A DNA stretch of 64,000 nt. It comes from Aurelia coerulea. Its lineage: Eukaryota > Cnidaria > Scyphozoa > Semaeostomeae > Ulmaridae. Of the stretch, positions 22,388 to 33,192 are shown piece after piece. Positions within the stretch are counted from its first letter, which is position 1. The number at the start of each line of letters is the position of its first letter. The stretch spans positions 9,927,501-9,991,500 of the forward strand of contig CM076947.1 of the NCBI GenBank assembly GCA_039566865.1, given 5' to 3'. Position numbers and translations under genes: made by a program. The notes beneath the pieces were generated by a model. That model was given only the letters and a program-made list of their open reading frames with translations, ran no database searches and was not told the origin of the DNA.

Positions 22388-23438
22388 GAAGGAAGATATA
22401 CCAAGACTTCTGCAGGCATTTCGTTTACCTCCAAAATTTGTCTGCTCAAATGGAACAACTGATTCGGCAGTTGAGGGACTATGTATGCTGCTGAAGAGAT
22501 TTGCATATCCATGTCGATACAGTGACTTGATTCCGAGATTTGGAAGAAGCAAGTCAGAAATATGCCTGATTGTCAACAAAGTCATGCGATATTTGAGCGA
22601 TGTGTGGAAACATCTCCTGACTAGGTTTGAACAGCGTTGGTTGCAACAAGATTATTGAATATGCTCAAGCAGTGCATAACAAGAGCCATGCCCTTGAAAA
22701 TTGCTGGGGATTCATAGATGGCACTGTTAGGCCAATATGCAGACCTGGAGAGAACCAACAAGTTGTTTACAATTGCCACAAGCGAGTCCATGCACTGAAA
22801 TACCAGTCTGTTGTTGCTGCCAACGGCCTTATAGCCAACCTTTATGGTCCAGTTGGTAAGTATAATATTTTCTCTTTGTATTTTGGGCTTGAGCATATGG
22901 GCAAACATTTTTGGTTCAAGAAGGTTCTTTGACTATTACATACTTTTTATGACAATCATGTGTTCTATATTTTTGAGATCAAGTCTTGTGAACATTCTAT
23001 ATTTCTCAACAGAGGGCAGAAGTCATGATGCTGGTATCCTTCGTCAGTCAGAGCTTCTATAGAAACTTGAGCAGCATTGTACCACCCAAGATGGACAGCC
23101 ATTGTGCATTTATGGTGACCCAGCATATCCGATAAGGCCTCACCTGCAAGCACCCTATAAGCACAATAATCTTACAGAAGAAGAGAAACAATTCAACAAA
23201 GCAAATGAGTAGCGTGAGGGTATCTGTAGAATTGGTTTTTGGTGAAATAGCAGAATACTTTGCATTCATAGATTTCAAAAAGAACCTGAAGATTGCCCTT
23301 TCAGAAGTTGGCACTATGTATATTGTGTGTGAATTACTCCGCAATGCAAGGACTTGTTTGTATGGGTCATCAACTAGCAGATTCATGGAAGTAGATCCTC
23401 CAAGTCTAGAAGAATACTTTTCTGATTTCATGTTGTAA
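22388..23438 (+). pseudogene. Harbinger transposase, catalytic exons
   Basis: Continuation of the frame begun at 13585. It reads KEDIPRLLQAFRLPPKF, then RYSDLIPRFGRSKSEIC, then after a stop and shift near 22660 WGFIDGTVRPICRP (first catalytic Asp). A good donor (GTTG then GTAAGT) lies at 22856 and an acceptor (CTCAACAG) before 23013. The second part has GRSHDAGILRQSELL, an in-frame TAG near 23059, GDPAYPIRPHLQAPY (second Asp), a frameshift near 23205, and SVELVFGEI (the Glu), ending at 23438. The family is HARBI1-like DDE. Several lesions make it non-functional. Confidence 0.85.
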
Positions 23439-23674
23439 TTTATTGAAAACTTTCAGTGAAATATCTTGCATGCGGCACTATTTTGTTTATACAGTACAGA
23501 CCTTTTGCGAATCAACATAATCTTCCTTCCTAAGAATTCTTACAGTCAAAACGGAAGTAGCGTGCACATGAACTTTGGAAGAATATCCAATCATTGCGCA
23601 GCATTTTTGCATAAATTTTCGAACTTTCATTATCATTTTACATGCGTGAAACACACTTGTGTGTGCGCAACAAA

Positions 23675-25102
23675 ATGGCGTGCAGATACAAGGTCAAGAT
23701 TGATGGCAAATTGGTGGGATTTATGAAGCGAGATGAAGAGTTTCAGGACTTCTCATTGGAATACCTACGTTCACAAATCGAAGACGAAATCGGAGAACTG
23801 CTCCCAACAGAGTTTAAATTTGTTATGAAGGGAATACCAGTTAGCGGAAAGCAGGAGATGGCTTACACTGTTCGCGATGTTGCAGAAGGGCCTACCACCA
23901 TGCCTAGGCCTAGTACAGAAGCCGACGGAGTCAACTGCAACTCCAACCCCAACTCGAGTTATATCATCGAGCTCAAAGAGCTTCAGCATGCTGTTGCTGC
24001 AGCAACTGTTAGTTTGGAAACTAAAGAAGGAGAACAGTCAACAACGACAAAGGTTGATTTAACGACAAAATCAAGGAGAATGATAGCAGACAGGCAAGAC
24101 GACAAGCCTCCAATTTCAGTGATGACAGCACCATCCAGACCGCATATAAATCGAGGTATCGAACAGTCCGTGTCACATTTAGTAAGAGAGATTGAGGAAA
24201 TGCAGGAAGAGATTGAAATTGCAGTTGGGAAGAAGGAGTCTATGACTGTAGAGCCATCAGAAAGGCCATCAGTTGGCTCTCAAAAATCCACTTGTACCCA
24301 TTGCCATTTTCGAGGACATCGGCGCTCCTCCTGTCGAATGCAGACATGCACAAGCTACCTTCAGTGTGGAATGTTACTGTACCATCCAGAACATCGCAAG
24401 ATGCAAAATGAAGTAGATCATACCATCAAGTCTCTTCGTGTGCAGTTAAAGAAAAAGAATGATGAGCTATCAGCAGTGAGAGCAGTTGGTGAGAGAACAA
24501 GGATGAGCTTCTTCGCCATTATGCGTCCACGTCTGAAGGATCTTGACCCTATCAAGTATTCAAGAAGGCACGTCATAGACAGGGACTTGCGCTACCTTGG
24601 GGCAGCTTGTAACCATAGGATTCCTTCCCAAGATGTTGATCTAGAAGCTCTAATCAATGGAGTTAAGGCCAAGTCATTGTCTTATTTGCATCAGCCAAAG
24701 GAAGAAGAAGATCTCCAGTTCACAAAGGAGTCTGTTACACTGTCAACCTTTGGCTCCAGCTATGCCACCATGCACAGTGAAAGTGATGTAAGCTCTGTCA
24801 GAAAGAGGTCATCATCCCCCATACATGATTGGAAGCCAAAAAATAGAAATGTTGCAAAATTCTCAAAAGCCTCAGAAAGTTTAGGGTACAAGTTCAGGCA
24901 GTCACTTAGGCCAGGAGGAAACTTGATTCAGGAGGACAGCTTGGATATTGATTCAGATCCTACATATTTTGGAGAGGCGCTGTATTCACCAGCAGCATCA
25001 CACAGTCATGTGCCTGCTAATAAAATTTCACACTCAACTCCCTCCAAGAAATGCACCACCAAACTAGAACTTGACCTTTCTAGAACATCTCTAGATGCTT
25101 AG
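23675..25102 (+). CDS. Accessory protein of the mariner-type element, with CCHC zinc knuckle
   Basis: Start taken at 23675 (CAAAATGGCG context, MACRYKVKIDGKLVGF); an upstream in-frame ATG exists at 23642. About 475 residues. An N-terminal compact domain (to about residue 70, with EYLRSQIEDEIGELLPTEF) is followed by a variable linker and a Glu-rich helix (HLVREIEEMQEEIEIAV). Then comes a canonical zinc knuckle CX2CX4HX4C (CTHCHFRGHRRSSC; C207, C210, H215, C220) and a further Cys/His cluster (CTSYLQCGMLLYHPEH). A predicted coiled coil follows (SLRVQLKKKNDELSAVRAV), then a conserved-looking basic segment and a Ser-rich tail. I know no named domain for it. Similar uncharacterised proteins are, from memory, numerous in corals. 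Its place beside a transposase suggests DNA or RNA binding in transposition; that is inference. Confidence 0.8.
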   Translation: MACRYKVKIDGKLVGFMKRDEEFQDFSLEYLRSQIEDEIGELLPTEFKFVMKGIPVSGKQEMAYTVRDVAEGPTTMPRPSTEADGVNCNSNPNSSYIIELKELQHAVAAATVSLETKEGEQSTTTKVDLTTKSRRMIADRQDDKPPISVMTAPSRPHINRGIEQSVSHLVREIEEMQEEIEIAVGKKESMTVEPSERPSVGSQKSTCTHCHFRGHRRSSCRMQTCTSYLQCGMLLYHPEHRKMQNEVDHTIKSLRVQLKKKNDELSAVRAVGERTRMSFFAIMRPRLKDLDPIKYSRRHVIDRDLRYLGAACNHRIPSQDVDLEALINGVKAKSLSYLHQPKEEEDLQFTKESVTLSTFGSSYATMHSESDVSSVRKRSSSPIHDWKPKNRNVAKFSKASESLGYKFRQSLRPGGNLIQEDSLDIDSDPTYFGEALYSPAASHSHVPANKISHSTPSKKCTTKLELDLSRTSLDA

Positions 25103-27690
25103 GCTCACAAAAAGAGAACTTGCAAGCCAAACTTTAGTAGCTTGTGTGCCCATTTTGAAAAATTTTTTAAAAAGTTTAATTTTGTTGTTCTCCTTAGGGT
25201 AAGGTTGGGTCACATTGTGACCGTCACAATGGGGCAAATGGGTCAGGCTAAATTCATGAATTGTCCTGTAATTGTGCCTTATCCAAGGAAAACATGTTTC
25301 TAGCACAAACAAATCACAAATTTAGTTATCAAAAGAGCTGCAAGTTTACTGCCAAAGATGCCTTGTCCCACCTTTTGGAACTGAAACAAAACAAACTGCC
25401 CCATTTCACAGTGACCCACTCTTTAACCCCCCTGGGTTTGTTATTGTTCCGGTTTTGCTGTTGCAACAGTTTTGTTCTTTGTGTTTTGTTTCTCTACACA
25501 AATACACACATTTTCATTGGAAACTCATGTAAAACCAGCCCCTCAAAAACTATCAGAAAAATCAACACGATAGTTGGAAACAATTGCAAAAGAAATGATT
25601 GCTGAAGAATACCCTTCTGGGAAAAGTGAAAATTTCTCTAAAGCATGTACTGCTTGGTCTATTTACTTGTACAATGATCCTTACATTTTTGTATATAGAA
25701 ATATCATCACAACAAGAATCTGAAATGATGGTGAATGGTCAACAATTTGTTTACATTTACTTTGTTTTCCAGGTAGAAACTAGCAATCTAAAAAATGCTT
25801 ATTCCAACAGAAACTAATTAAATCAAGTTTAGACCACTCTAGTACCACTACTTAGTCTAGGGATGGTTAGTTTGAGTTTCTTTTGAAAAGGTTGTACATT
25901 TTGCTGTAGTTAGATTATCATTTACATTTCTAAGGCCCAGGACTTATATTTTTTATAAGAAACTAAGAGTTTGAGCCAATCTGAAAGTATCTCAAGATCA
26001 TCTTTGAAAGTTTCTTGCAAGTTTCTTAGGGGTTCCATAATGATCTTAACGTTCACTAACTGTGGCCTTGTGAACATTTCAAAACAATGTTTTGTTGAAG
26101 CTTTTCCAACGTTTAGACATGACTTAAGTACCTTTCAGGTTATATGATGCATGAAACAAAATGAAAAGGATTTCCCTTTGTTAGAATAAAAAGTTTATTA
26201 AGTTCTATTTTCCCAGCACTGGAGTTAGTTAATTTTTGGCAGTCTGAGAGTTGAGTTTCTTACAAAAACTATGCGTGTTACAAATGTGTAACTTAAATGA
26301 AACCTTCAGAAATAAGCTTGATTGATTGTGGAGAGCACGTCACCTCATTTCAAAGATAAGTAGAGCAGAGGACACTGCTCTCAAGTTTTTAGGCCTTCCC
26401 ACTTATTATGTGTTTGTACCATCAGGAACAGGATTTTAGACTGTCATGGGTCTGCAAAGAGTTAATAATTTTCCTGATAGCAGTGTACATTTAGACAGGG
26501 GAGACATAGTATTAGCCCCCTTCTAGCATATGATATTAACTGTTGGGAGTTTGTTCTATTCGTTGAAATGGGTGAATTTTGTAAAAGCAAAAGGCTCAAG
26601 TCTGGAACATGAAAGAGAAATTCACTGTTTCAAAGAATACAGTAGATGTCACACCTTTATATGCACACAATAAACAAAAAGAGTAAGATATTGAGGTCAA
26701 CTGTCTTATAGTGTGAAATCCATTCTTTGAACAGAAAAACAGGATTGTGGTGTTGCTGCCTTGAATCTTTTGTTTTACAAAATTCACCCTTGCTAGTATT
26801 TTGCTGAAGCATGTAGCAAATAAGTATTGTGCGTACTATTCAGAGTTAGGTTCAAAGACTACCATGATCATATCAAAATGTGCAGCAAATCCAGAAATGA
26901 AATGAACATTCACTCATTTTTCTACAAGAATCTGTTAGCTCTGAACTTTGTAATGCAGTTTCTTGACTTTTTTTGGGGTCAATGCTTACAACAGAAACCC
27001 TCTTGAATGTAGAGTTTCCCTAGATTCATGATCTAACTTCACAATTCATTATAATTCATTGAGAACTGCTGAAATATAGCTTTTTGGGCACATATAGTTA
27101 CAAGGAAGGACCAAATCACAATCAAAACTCAATGTACTTTCTAAATTCCATATTTCGTCACCTCTGATTGCACCTGTTTTACTCTGGCATTCAAATTTAT
27201 TCAAACTTATTTCCTGGTCAGAAAATGTAGCCCAAATGGGCAACAAAAATCAAGAGGGCAGTTTCTTTTTCAAGTTTGTATTTTCACATGGCGAATTACC
27301 TGTGTAAAAAATTGGCTTCTCTGATGGATGGTTTTATGTGCTGATGCCACTGGAAAACTGTGTTAAGCTGCCTGATCAGGCAACGTAGCCTGATAGGGAA
27401 AGAGTGCCTTACAAGAGGTTTCTAAAAAGATTAGGTACTCAATTTGTATTGGTCATCAGTGGTAGACACTTAGCAGGGTGATGGGGTGGGTGCAGTCACC
27501 CGCATGTTGGCTAAGACAAAAATCTTTTGTTCAAGAACAATAGAAATACCCACTGTTTTTAACTGAAACAGTAGCTTTGCCCCCCCCCCAGTATCTGGCA
27601 AAGTGTCTTCCACTTTTGGTCATCAAGAGCTTGCTGATAAAGGCAAATAATTTCAACAGAATTTCAATTTAAACTTGCTTGACAGTAAAA
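25103..27690. other. Interior of the mariner-type element, no gene seen
   Basis: AT-rich, with only short frames on both strands. It probably includes the 3' UTRs of the two convergent genes. A C-run near 27583 and TATA-rich tracts are the only notable features. No nested insertion was found. Confidence 0.4.
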
Positions 27691-28719
27691 CTAAACATAG
27701 CCACAATGACGAAAATAGTTATATGAATGTGTTGCTGATATAGACTCTACTGCGGCAAGAACCATTAGTTCTGTCTCATCCAATGCTGCAGTCTCGTGCT
27801 TTCTTAAAAATGCTTTAACTTCGTGAAAGCAGAACTCACAAGTGTTTAAATGGGGAGAATAAGGTGGCTGAAAAACCAATGAGGCTCCTGCATCCTCAAG
27901 GACATTTCTTACTAATAATTCTGTTGGGAACCCATGGTGAAATCCACAGTTATCCATGACGACAACATCACCTGGTATGATTACTGGAAGTCCATTTGGT
28001 AACTCTGCATGTACAACATCAGTGAAAAAGTTTACGAGCTCTTCTCCGTTAGACGCACCAGGAATAATATTGTAATACTGCGGCCCATCAATGCCGTGTA
28101 GCAGGTTGATTGTCAAGCTGGCGTTGGAGGCATATCTTTGAATTTCAACAGCGGGCCTGCCACGATAGGATGAACCGTACTTCCTGTTACCTGTTGTTTT
28201 TATCACTGAGCTCTCATCGAAAAAATGTAGGTGTACTGGATTTATTCTACTAACAGTTGCAAAATATTCATCGACTTTCAGAAGATTCGCATCTGTGTAA
28301 TATTCACTTGGGATAGATTTAAGTTTCTTGTGTGTAAATCCAAGTTTCAAACGTAGGCCATCGTTTATAGTTGAAAGGGCAGGGAGGTTACCCTCTTCAC
28401 AAATTTCATAACTAAGTAACTTCTGCCTTACTTCTCTTGTTTGCAGGCTTGGTTTTACCAGTTTCCAAGTTTCGACAACGTTCAGAACACTGTCTCGTAG
28501 GCATTGGGGCGGTTGTCCAGGCCTTACTTTTTCGTGGACATCACCGTGCTCCTGAAATTGCTTCGCGAGCTTGTAAACATGACTGCGACTGACCTTAAAT
28601 CTGTTACAAACTTCAAAGACTCTGGCGCCTTGATTTAAAGCAAGTATTATTTCTTCCCTTAGCTTGAAAGGTGTTGCCTTCCCTGGCTCATAAAATCGGT
28701 TCGCAGCATTAAACGCCAT
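27691..28719 (-). CDS. Tc1/mariner-type (IS630-like) transposase
   Basis: An intact 342-residue protein. The N-terminal helix-turn-helix region (EVCNRFKVSRSHVYKLAKQF, about residues 36-55) is followed by the GRPP-like box PGQPP. The DDE_3 catalytic core has FFDESSV (D168), VVVMDNCGFHHG (D256) and PPYSPHLNTCEFCFHEVK (E295), spacing D-87-D-38-E. The PPYSPxLN-E box is the hallmark of this superfamily. The start ATGGCG lies 119 bp inside the right terminus, in the expected outward-in orientation. No stop or frameshift was seen, so it may be functional. It cuts and pastes the element at TA. Confidence 0.88.
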   Translation of the reverse strand: MAFNAANRFYEPGKATPFKLREEIILALNQGARVFEVCNRFKVSRSHVYKLAKQFQEHGDVHEKVRPGQPPQCLRDSVLNVVETWKLVKPSLQTREVRQKLLSYEICEEGNLPALSTINDGLRLKLGFTHKKLKSIPSEYYTDANLLKVDEYFATVSRINPVHLHFFDESSVIKTTGNRKYGSSYRGRPAVEIQRYASNASLTINLLHGIDGPQYYNIIPGASNGEELVNFFTDVVHAELPNGLPVIIPGDVVVMDNCGFHHGFPTELLVRNVLEDAGASLVFQPPYSPHLNTCEFCFHEVKAFLRKHETAALDETELMVLAAVESISATHSYNYFRHCGYV

Positions 28720-28840
28720 TTCTCACTAAGGTCGAAGTTTCAATCATCTTCGAAACTTTCAAAACAACATTGCAGTAATATTCGAAATTTCATTGGTTAT
28801 TGCGTAGCCTCGTGTGCACGCTACTTCCGTTTTGACTGTA

Positions 28841-29483
28841 AGAATTTTTCTAATTTTGTGAGAAATCTTGTTTACAAAATTGACAGTCTTTTCATATGGC
28901 ACAAGAATTTTTGTCTTATTGTGAAGGATTCTTCGAAATTCTTAAGAATTCTTGGAAATTCTTTTCATTTTAATTTGTGCACTGCCGGTGCTGTAGTTAC
29001 TTTTATTCAAATTTCAACCCATTTGCAAGTAAAACTTAGGCTAACAAGCAAGATTGAAAACGTTAATTGATAAATTTACAAAAAGCTTTCAGACAGGCTC
29101 CATAAAAACATGTTTGGTATCTCAAAGCAGTTTCCAAGTTGCATTCTGCCAGAAAACTTTTTAATCATGAAGAGAAATCTTGCTAAAACCTGGCTAAGGA
29201 GGTTATATTGATAAAAAATTAAATTGGAATTTTGATGGAAGGTCATGTTACAGATTTTTCTCAGAATTAAGAATAAAATTGTGTTCAATAGACATTGCAG
29301 ATTTTTCTTGCAAAGGGTACGATGGTATGGGCAAATGTTGTTACCCCATTTTTACCTTTGGAACATGCTTGTTTTGTCCAAGGAAGGTCCTGTAGATGTC
29401 AAAATCTAATTAATCTTTATTTTGACATAGGGATTTTGATGCAACTGTTTGCATAAAGACATTTTTAGTATTATTTTCCCTAA
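28841..29483. other. Harbinger interior between insertions, no gene seen
   Basis: AT-rich intergenic sequence of the Harbinger element between its two convergent genes. It has short TTCTTAAGAATTCTT-like repeats near 28930 and no supportable frame. Confidence 0.35.
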
Positions 29484-29643
29484 AGGCTGATTTCCAATCA
29501 GTGGAATTTTCCGAGTGGGTGGAATTTCTATTGTATGCGAGAGAAAAGTCGCTCTGGAATTGAATAGAAAGTTACGCCTGAGCGACCTTTTATTGTGTAG
29601 AATTCCGCCCGCTCGGAAAATTCTGCTGACTGGAAATTAGCCT
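29484..29643. mobile_element. Small palindromic MITE (160 bp)
   Basis: Termini AGGCTGATTTCCAATCAG and complement-like CTGACTGGAAATTAGCCT, with matching inner parts GGAATTTTCCGAG and CTCGGAAAATTC, so it is largely palindromic. It is flanked by TAA (29481-29483 and 29644-29646), consistent with a Harbinger-type or similar 3-bp duplication. Its right duplication overlaps the TTAA of the next element. Confidence 0.75.
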
Positions 29644-29646
29644 TAA

Positions 29647-30518
29647 CCCTATCCAGACTAGGGGGGGGCACAAAGTGCCCCCCCCCCCTAGTAAACTTTT
29701 TCACACAGCTCGTCGAGTATCTTATTAATAGTCTAGCTTTTTTGTGACTTTTAGTTTCTATCTATGAGACATCTTTTCATGTCTATTTCAAAAATTTTCA
29801 CACTGATTCCGGGGGTCAACACATGACTTTCAATTGAGTGCTCCGCAAAATAAATACTGTTTAAGTCATAGCTTTGAAACCACTGGCTCTATGACAATGA
29901 GACAAACATTTTTGAGCTCATCTTGAAATAAGCTTTCATTTGATATATAGTTTATTAATTTTTGATGACGTCATCAACAATTGGTTGTTGCGCATGCGTA
30001 CTGACGAAAAACCATGGTTTGGTTCATTTTTAGAAAAATGAATGACATAATATGATGCAGCAGGTATTTTTATGTATATTTAGCATTTTTTGCTATTTTT
30101 AAAAGTAATTTATAATAAATTTTAAACAAAAATCGCTCTTTTTTACGTATAAAATAAATAAATGCTGACATCAGCAAAAATATCAGTGTTACAAAGCAAA
30201 TATTTCAAAATAAGAATTACAAGGATATAATCCTTCTATGTTTCAAATATCACATCGATATATTTTATCAATTTGGAGATACAATGCGACAAATTACATG
30301 TGGTTTTACACCCAAATTAGCAACATTTGCTGACGTCAGCACTTAATCACGTGACATAAACAAAAACAAATCACATCATCTTGTTTGCCTTATCATGTTT
30401 GTTACTTGTGCCAAGTTTCAAGTCTCTAGCACTTATGATTCTATGAAAAACCAGGGGGGCACTTTGTGCCCTCCCCCCTAGTCTCCCCAAAGTTTCAAAA
30501 AGCCTAGTCTGGATAGGG
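29647..30518. mobile_element. Non-autonomous piggyBac-type element (872 bp)
   Basis: Termini CCCTATCCAGACTAGG and complement CCTAGTCTGGATAGGG, each followed inward by a palindromic GGGGCACAAAGTGCCCC block. It is flanked by TTAA at 29643-29646 and 30519-30522, the signature duplication of piggyBac elements. The interior is AT-rich without a transposase. Confidence 0.85.
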
Positions 30519-30759
30519 TTAAGGCTGTGCAGATTTTTTCGTAGATTTTCATAAAAATTCAAAATAATTCTGCACCAAACAGACTTCAGATCTGGGCCAA
30601 AAGGAAACAGAGAATTGGGAAGATGTAAAACTACTTTTTGCATCAGCTAACAGTTGGAAAAATACATTTTCAATGAGAAGTCAGATATCATGATTTACAG
30701 AATACAAGGAAATAACATGCTCATGATGGTGCATGAAACTAACAAGTTGCGTCTGAAGC

Positions 30760-32217
30760 TAGTTAATTTTCCCTCTAAACATTTCTGCAATCTGTCCCAT
30801 TATTTCATACATAGTGGCTCGGAGAAGACCCAAATGGAGTAGGGACCAAATGGAGTAATTCTCCTATCCAGGGCCCAAATGGAGTAATCCCATTAAATGG
30901 TATTTTAACTCATTGTCAAAACTAATGAACACTCAAAGATAACATTTCATCCTAAATATATACCTAATAATACCTAACAATAGATGTATAGACTGTCTAG
31001 ACGATCCACTTTCTTCCAAAGACAATATCATCATTTACTGGTGCATCTACGATGAGGTCCAGGGGGTCCAGGGGGGGTACAGCTTGAGGGTTTCTGCATT
31101 TCGCAATAGCCGAATGCTTTGCAATGGCTTTTCCAGATTTCTAGTTTCCTTCAAATTTCTTCTTTTTGTTAACTATGTTTTATAATTTGTAATTCTTTCA
31201 TCTGTAATTCTTTCTTCTATTTGCTATGATTAAATCAATTAAAATGATACCTCCCATAACGGCTAAACAGAACTTGACACCAACCCCCGTCAGAAACAAA
31301 GATCACGATGAAAGTCAAATGTCATCAGGAATATTCAATAGGCAGCGAGGACAGTTTTATAAATCTATCGTTAGGAAAAGATTTAGATAAAACGCTATCT
31401 CTAGGTGTTAATTAGTTTTGACAATGAGTTAAAATACAATTTGATGGGATTACTCCATTTGGGCCCTGGATAGCAGAATTACTCCATTTGGTCCCTACTC
31501 CATTTGGGTCTTCTCCGAGCCAATGCGTCTCCATTATTTGCATGTTTTGCTGGTTCCTTTGCAACAAAAATTGCTGTTGCTGTGCTTGCATATTTGCCAT
31601 GAATTGTTGCTGTTGCCTCGCCATTTCTTGTTGGCTCTCTCTTGCTAGCTGCCTTTCTTTCAACTCTTCCTCCTTGAATTTCAGTTCCTTTTCTGCTTGC
31701 TCTTTCTTTAACAGCATGCCCTCCTGAAGTATTTCCATAGCTTCACCAGACCTTCTCTTTCTCTTAGGAGTGCTTTCTCCACTGTCTAATTCCTTTCGTT
31801 TTCGTGTCTCACTCAAACTTTCAGTTGCTTTCTTCCTCATATCCAATGCTTTCTCCTTGTTTTCGTTCTCCTTTTCTCTTTCCTTCTCCGTAGTCTTTTC
31901 CCAACTGCTTTTCACTTCTTCCATTCTTTGGTTGATGTCAGTGAGGCCCCTGTAAATTTCATCAAAATCTTCTCCTTGAATTCCAGAGGCCCTTGTTTCC
32001 TCTTTCTCGTGTTTCTTAAATTTTTCTATTAGTTTAAAGAACCTGTCCCGAACAGCTCTCACTGCAACTCGAAATTTTGGTCGCTCCAAGTGATTTAAAT
32101 TTTCCACGATCAATTTCCAAGCTTGCCCTCGCTCCTTGGATTGGGGCTTGTGAAGATAGGGCTCAACAAGGAGTAGCTCACGAATAAGGCATTTGTCATG
32201 CTCATTTTTCTAAATAA
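30760..32217 (-). pseudogene. Myb/SANT-like DNA-binding protein of the Harbinger element
   Basis: A minus-strand exon begins after an acceptor (CTGTTTATTTAG) at 32217. It reads NEHDKCLIRELLLVEPYLHK, GQAWKLIVENLNHL, then FRVAVRAVRDRFFKLIEKFK, a Myb/SANT-like trihelix arrangement. A Lys/Glu coiled coil, a nuclear-localisation-like TPKRKRRSGE and a Gln-rich tail follow. A TIR element splits the tail at 31521; beyond it the frame appears to resume as TMYEIMGQIAEMFRG and stops near 30760. An upstream exon (32230-32364, SFEEDILSRKKAKRAL) lies next to the right terminus. Harbinger Myb-like proteins bind the ends and carry the transposase into the nucleus. Confidence 0.75.
30816..31521. mobile_element. 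TIR element inserted in the Myb-like gene
   Basis: Long inverted ends of about 90 bp start GGCTCGGAGAAGACCCAAAT, with several internal copies of CCAAATGGAGTAA in each arm. No transposase is present. No target duplication was found in the flanks (CATACATAGT on the left, AATGCGTCTC on the right), so the superfamily is unassigned. Confidence 0.75.
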
Positions 32218-32508
32218 ACAGTTCTCTTTGCTCTTTTTGAGATCCACCCGACATTTCAGTGCACGTTTTGCCTTTTTCCTTGATAAAATATCCTCTTCAA
32301 AACTCGTTTCTTGCTGCACGAAGTTTTGAAGGAAAGACGTTCTGAACTTTGCTGTTGAGTACAAGTTTCCAGGGCGATTCCCGCCAAAAGTGCGCAGAGC
32401 AGATGCGCAGTTTGGAACTTGAACTCGGACTCGTTCTCGCGCTGGATCTAAACCTCCCTATTAAAGGCCCGCAACGACATCCACTGGAAATTCACATGCT
32501 CTACGGAA

Positions 32509-33192
32509 TTGGCAAAACTATATGGAGAATGCCTACAAGAACAGCCACCATATGTTCCAACTAAGTTTCGCGAAGATACAAAGCAAGTTATTTCAACTGA
32601 AGCAGAAATGACCATTTACCATAAACTGGAGACTCAAAGGGTGCAAACAGAAATAGAGGTTCTCGAAATTAGAGCACAAAATAATGAAGGAAAAATTAAA
32701 GAAATTGATGGCGAACTCTTTAAACTCTTCGAATCAAAAGTGGAAGACTATGAAACTGTAAAAAACTTGAAGGATTCCTGGGTAGCCCACGTCACAGATG
32801 ATGAAAATACAGTCAGTAATAAATGGGAAAAAAGGATCAAGGACCAAAAGAAGATATTCAAAAATGAAAAGTCTAACAAGTCCGCTGACAACACCAATTC
32901 AACTAGAAAACATGCCAGAAACAACAGAACAACCACCAACAACAACAACAACACCAACTTTAGAGATTTTATGAGCATGGAATCTCCTCAACGCAGTCAA
33001 CAACCACCACCCAGACACATGCAACAACACAACTCTGTCACCCCTCGAGAACAGCATGCAACGAGCCAAACAAACACCAGCAACTTTGCTTCAGTACGCC
33101 CAAGACAACCACCTGAAACATCTCAACCATACTTTGTCCAGAACCAGCCCCAAAAAAACTACTTCAGCCACCAACAACCACAACCCCCTTGA
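32509..33192 (+). CDS. Penelope-like element ORF1 protein
   Basis: The frame stays open upstream to 32461 (ARNDIHWKFTCSTELAKLYG), so the start is uncertain. The first part contains a coiled coil (about residues 30-90, TQRVQTEIEVLEIRAQNNEG) and a Lys-rich segment. The second half is rich in Asn, Gln, Pro and Thr (RTTTNNNNNTNFRDF) and ends with a Gln/Pro tail. The stop at 33190-33192 overlaps the beginning of the reverse-transcriptase frame. Function is unknown; by analogy with other retroelements it may bind RNA. Confidence 0.6.
   Translation: MAKLYGECLQEQPPYVPTKFREDTKQVISTEAEMTIYHKLETQRVQTEIEVLEIRAQNNEGKIKEIDGELFKLFESKVEDYETVKNLKDSWVAHVTDDENTVSNKWEKRIKDQKKIFKNEKSNKSADNTNSTRKHARNNRTTTNNNNNTNFRDFMSMESPQRSQQPPPRHMQQHNSVTPREQHATSQTNTSNFASVRPRQPPETSQPYFVQNQPQKNYFSHQQPQPP

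Larger units (their letters stand above)
23543..28838. mobile_element. Two-gene Tc1/mariner-type transposon (5.3 kb)
   Basis: Perfect 26-bp inverted ends begin CAGTCAAAACGGAAGTAGCG at 23543 and end with the complement at 28838. Each is flanked by TA (23541-23542 and 28839-28840), the TA duplication of the IS630/Tc1/mariner superfamily. A 342-residue DDE transposase starts about 120 bp inside the right end and a CCHC-zinc-knuckle protein starts about 130 bp inside the left end, so the genes converge. Both frames are intact. About 2.6 kb between the genes has no recognised gene. The element sits just after the Harbinger transposase stop codon. The size and the second gene are unusual for this superfamily. 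Confidence 0.85.
13458..32460. mobile_element. PIF/Harbinger transposon, host of nested insertions
   Basis: Both ends carry matching inverted termini: TAGGGAGGTTTAGATCCAG followed by G/C-rich GCGAGAACGAGT at 13458 and its complement ending at 32460 (about 34 bp, one indel-like difference). Inside lie the two genes expected of a Harbinger element, a transposase reading inward from the left and a Myb/SANT-like protein reading inward from the right. The 19,003 bp contain five later insertions (IS3EU-type, mariner-type, 160-bp MITE, piggyBac-type, GGCTCGGAG element). Subtracting them leaves about 3.3 kb, a normal size for an autonomous Harbinger element. The flanks (TAATGAA on the left, TTAAAGG on the right) do not give a clean 3-bp duplication, so the exact ends are uncertain. 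Confidence 0.65.

Noticed and set aside
31488..31955. Cys/Phe/Ser-rich plus-strand frames
   Set aside because: They are the complement of the Gln- and Lys-rich Myb-like protein.
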